Of a stretch of DNA of 64,000 nucleotides, positions 62,118 to 64,000 are shown piece by piece (positions within the stretch are counted from its first letter, which is position 1; each line of letters opens with the position of its first letter). The stretch lies in assembly GCF_022414575.1 (NCBI RefSeq), contig NZ_JADWYQ010000013.1, positions 1 to 64,000 of the forward strand, given 5' to 3'. A program made the translations under genes and the position numbers. Source of the DNA: Streptomyces sp. MUM 178J. GTDB lineage: Bacteria; Actinomycetota; Actinomycetes; Streptomycetales; Streptomycetaceae. Under the pieces are notes generated by a model. That model was not told the DNA's origin. It did no database searches and was given only the letters and a program-made list of their open reading frames with translations.

Positions 62118-63197
62118 ATGGTCCGCGCCGCCGTTCTGCCCTCCATCGGCTCCCCGCTGGAGATCACCGAGATCGAACTGCCCGAGCCGGGCCCCGGCCA
62201 GGTGCAGGTCCGCCTGGCCGCCGCCGGGGTCTGCCACTCCGACCTGTCGCTGTCCGACGGCACCATGCGCGTGCCGGTGCCTGCGGTGCTCGGCCACGAG
62301 GGTGCGGGCACGGTCGTGGCCGTCGGGCCGGGCGTCGGCCATGTGGCCCCCGGCGACGGCGTGGTGCTCAACTGGGCGCCGTCCTGCGGCGGCTGCCACC
62401 ACTGCGCCCTGGGCGAAGTGTGGCTGTGTGCCAAGGCCCTCGCGGGGGTGGGCGACGTCCACGCGGTCACCGCGGACGGCGTCGAACTGCACCCCGGCCT
62501 CAATGTCGCGGCCTTCGCCGAGGAGACCGTCGTCGCCGCGAACTGCGTCCTGCCCGCCCCCGCTTCCGTCCCCCTCGCCGACGCCGCCCTCCTCGGCTGC
62601 GCCGTCCTCACCGGCTATGGAGCGGTGCACCACTCCGCCCGGCTGCGCGAGGGCGAGTCGGCGGCCGTCTTCGGCGTCGGCGGAGTGGGCCTCGCCGCGC
62701 TCCAGGCCGCGCGGATCGCCGGCGCGGAGACGATCGTGGCCGTCGACGTGTCCCCCGCGAAGGAGGAACTCGCCCGCGCGGCGGGCGCGACCGACTTCCT
62801 CCTCGCCTCCGAGACCACGCCCAAGGAGATCCGGGCGCTCACGGCGGGCCACGGCGTGGACGTCTCGATCGAATGCGCCGGCCGGGCCGCCGCCATCCGC
62901 TCCGCCTGGGAGTCCACCCGTCGCGGCGGCCGCACCACGGTGGTCGGCATCGGAGGCAAGGACCAGCAGGTCACCTTTAACGCCCTGGAGATCTTCCACT
63001 GGGGGCGCACCCTCTCCGGCTGCGTGTACGGCAACTCCGATCCCGCCGCCGACCTTCCCGTACTGGCGGAGCACATCCGCGCGGGGCGGCTGGACCTGAG
63101 CGCGATGGTGACGGAGCGGATCGGGCTGGAAGGAATCCCCGCGGCGTTCGCCGACATGACGGCGGGCAAGGGGGGCCGTGCGCTGGTGGTCTTCTGA
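62118..63197 (+). CDS. zinc-dependent alcohol dehydrogenase (MDR)
   Basis: 359 residues of the medium-chain dehydrogenase family. The catalytic zinc ligands are in GVCHSDLSL and VLGHEGAGTV, a structural-zinc segment resembles SCGGCHHCALGEVWLC, and the NAD Rossmann motif is VFGVGGVGLAALQAA. It is close to the aryl/mycothiol-dependent type of actinobacterial alcohol dehydrogenases. ATG 62118 follows GGGGAG. It forms an operon with the aldehyde dehydrogenase. Substrate alcohol unknown. Confidence 0.92.
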   Translation: MVRAAVLPSIGSPLEITEIELPEPGPGQVQVRLAAAGVCHSDLSLSDGTMRVPVPAVLGHEGAGTVVAVGPGVGHVAPGDGVVLNWAPSCGGCHHCALGEVWLCAKALAGVGDVHAVTADGVELHPGLNVAAFAEETVVAANCVLPAPASVPLADAALLGCAVLTGYGAVHHSARLREGESAAVFGVGGVGLAALQAARIAGAETIVAVDVSPAKEELARAAGATDFLLASETTPKEIRALTAGHGVDVSIECAGRAAAIRSAWESTRRGGRTTVVGIGGKDQQVTFNALEIFHWGRTLSGCVYGNSDPAADLPVLAEHIRAGRLDLSAMVTERIGLEGIPAAFADMTAGKGGRALVVF

Positions 63198-63278
63198 CGG
63201 CCTTCCGGCGGGCTGCCGTGTGAACCCCCTCCGGGCGGCCTGCACATCGGGCTCTTTGGAGCCTGAGGAGCGCGGATA

Positions 63279-63295
63279 CCGGGGGCGAGCCCCGG
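63279..63295. terminator. short hairpin between the convergent dehydrogenase and TetR genes
   Basis: ccgggg (63279-63284) and ccccgg (63290-63295) around a 5-nt loop, with a second small stem ggctc-tttg-gagcc at 63250-63263. Resembles repeated Streptomyces intergenic terminators. Confidence 0.6.
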
Positions 63296-63309
63296 ACGCG
63301 GCCGAAGCG

Positions 63310-63954
63310 TCAGCCGAGGGTCAGCGCCCGGTGCTGGAGCTCCAGCCCGTCCAGCAGGGCGCGCAGGCCGGTCTCGAAGGCTTCCTCGTCGATCCCCTCC
63401 CCGCGGTCGGCCAGCAGATGCGCCTGGCCCAGGTGCGGATAGTCGGCGGGGTCGTACGCGGCGGCGTCGCCGACGAATCCGGCGGTGAAGGATCCGAGCG
63501 CCGAGCCGGTGATGAAGTACCGCATCAGCGCCCCGACCCGGGTCGCCTGGGCGGGCGGCCAGCCCGCGCGGACCATCGCGCCGAATACGGCGTCCGCCAG
63601 GCGCAGCCCGGCCGGCCGGCGGCCGGGGCCGCGCGCCAGCACCGGGACGGTGTGCGGGTGCGCCAGCAGGGCGGCGCGGTAGGAGACGGCCCAGTCGTGC
63701 AGCGCGGTGCGCCAGTCCCGCCCGTCGCCCTCGTCGAACATCGACAGATCGACCTGGGCGCTGATCGCGTCGGCGACGGCGTCGAGGATCTCGTCCTTGT
63801 TGCGGAAGTGGTTGTAGAGGGAGGGGCCGCTGACGCCGAGCTCCGCGGCGAGCCGCCGGGTGGAGACGGCGTCGAGCCCCTCGGCGTCCACGAGCGCGCT
63901 CGCCGTCTCGACGATGAGCTGTCGGCTGAGCAGGGGCTTGCGCGGTCGGGCCAT
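63310..63954 (-). CDS. TetR-family regulator with TetR_C-like domain
   Basis: 214 residues: HTH (LSRQLIVETASALVDAEGLD; RRLAAELGVSGPSLYNHFRN) and a C-terminal domain close to that of true tetracycline repressors (ALHDWAVSYRAALLAHPHTV). It converges on the alcohol dehydrogenase gene and is the likely repressor of that operon through the 60612 operator; this is inferred from position. ATG 63954 is chosen; ATG 63963 would add MCR. No operator copy is seen in its own 46-nt visible upstream region. Confidence 0.87.
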   Translation of the reverse strand: MARPRKPLLSRQLIVETASALVDAEGLDAVSTRRLAAELGVSGPSLYNHFRNKDEILDAVADAISAQVDLSMFDEGDGRDWRTALHDWAVSYRAALLAHPHTVPVLARGPGRRPAGLRLADAVFGAMVRAGWPPAQATRVGALMRYFITGSALGSFTAGFVGDAAAYDPADYPHLGQAHLLADRGEGIDEEAFETGLRALLDGLELQHRALTLG

Positions 63955-64000
63955 GCGACACATTCTGCCCTGACCGGGGTCTTTGCGTTCCGGCGCGTTC

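Noticed and set aside
1..64000. tRNA genes, rRNA, CRISPR arrays, riboswitches
   Set aside because: Reading for T-arm sequences, spaced short repeats and known leader motifs gave nothing convincing; a covariance-model search would be needed to exclude weak cases.

Overview
The window is chromosomal DNA of a Streptomyces or very close relative. GC is very high with strong third-position GC bias, GTG starts are common, neighbouring genes often overlap by 4 bases, and the gene set is typical of the genus: scpA-scpB-rluB, tyrA-cmk-plsC-der, sflA, dnaE2, streptogrisin-type proteases, a LAxTG-anchored LPMO and a PASTA-less Ser/Thr kinase. From memory, unchecked, the order follows the S. coelicolor SCO1770-SCO1704 region read downward. 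I see no tRNA, rRNA, CRISPR array or intact insertion sequence.

Layout. 1-9.5 kb is core: chromosome condensation (scpA, scpB), rRNA modification (rluB), a scar holding two broken genes (ADP-ribosylglycohydrolase and a RlaP-type nucleotidyltransferase), a Rieske lipoprotein, then tyrA, cmk, an acyltransferase and der. 9.1-16.6 kb has two conserved hypotheticals and a divergent branched-chain amino-acid-type ABC system in which both permeases and one ATPase form a single 955-residue protein. 16.7-26.6 kb has a GT4 glycosyltransferase, a WYL regulator overlapping a second ctaD, an I78 inhibitor, a PAP2 phosphatase, a 14-TM exporter, an acyl-CoA dehydrogenase and the SepF-like sflA. 27-38 kb is mainly secreted proteins (two tandem streptogrisin-like proteases, a lipase, a surface LPMO) plus the dnaE2/Y-family mutasome pair. 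37.9-41 kb is an accessory patch of visibly lower GC: an orphan hairpin, twin 12-bp palindromes, a translationally coupled PadR operon that carries the only TTA codon I found, an orphan ATP-grasp gene and a short hypothetical. 41.2-64 kb returns to chromosomal content: a DUF402/GNAT pair, a broken methyltransferase beside its XRE-cupin regulator, GntR, a DUF5925 ATPase, a deacetylase/GT2/GT2 cell-surface operon, a GDSL lipase, a Ser/Thr kinase, a CoA-transferase, a type ISP specificity-domain protein, hmgA with flanking GntR and TetR genes, a molybdopterin oxidoreductase, and an aldehyde/alcohol dehydrogenase operon with a likely TetR operator.

The best leads for something undescribed are the PadR operon with its neighbouring ATP-grasp gene, the tripartite Liv transporter whose partner ATPase has Arg in place of the Walker A Lys, and the gene-loss scars. 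I did not find a complete novel defence or biosynthetic system.
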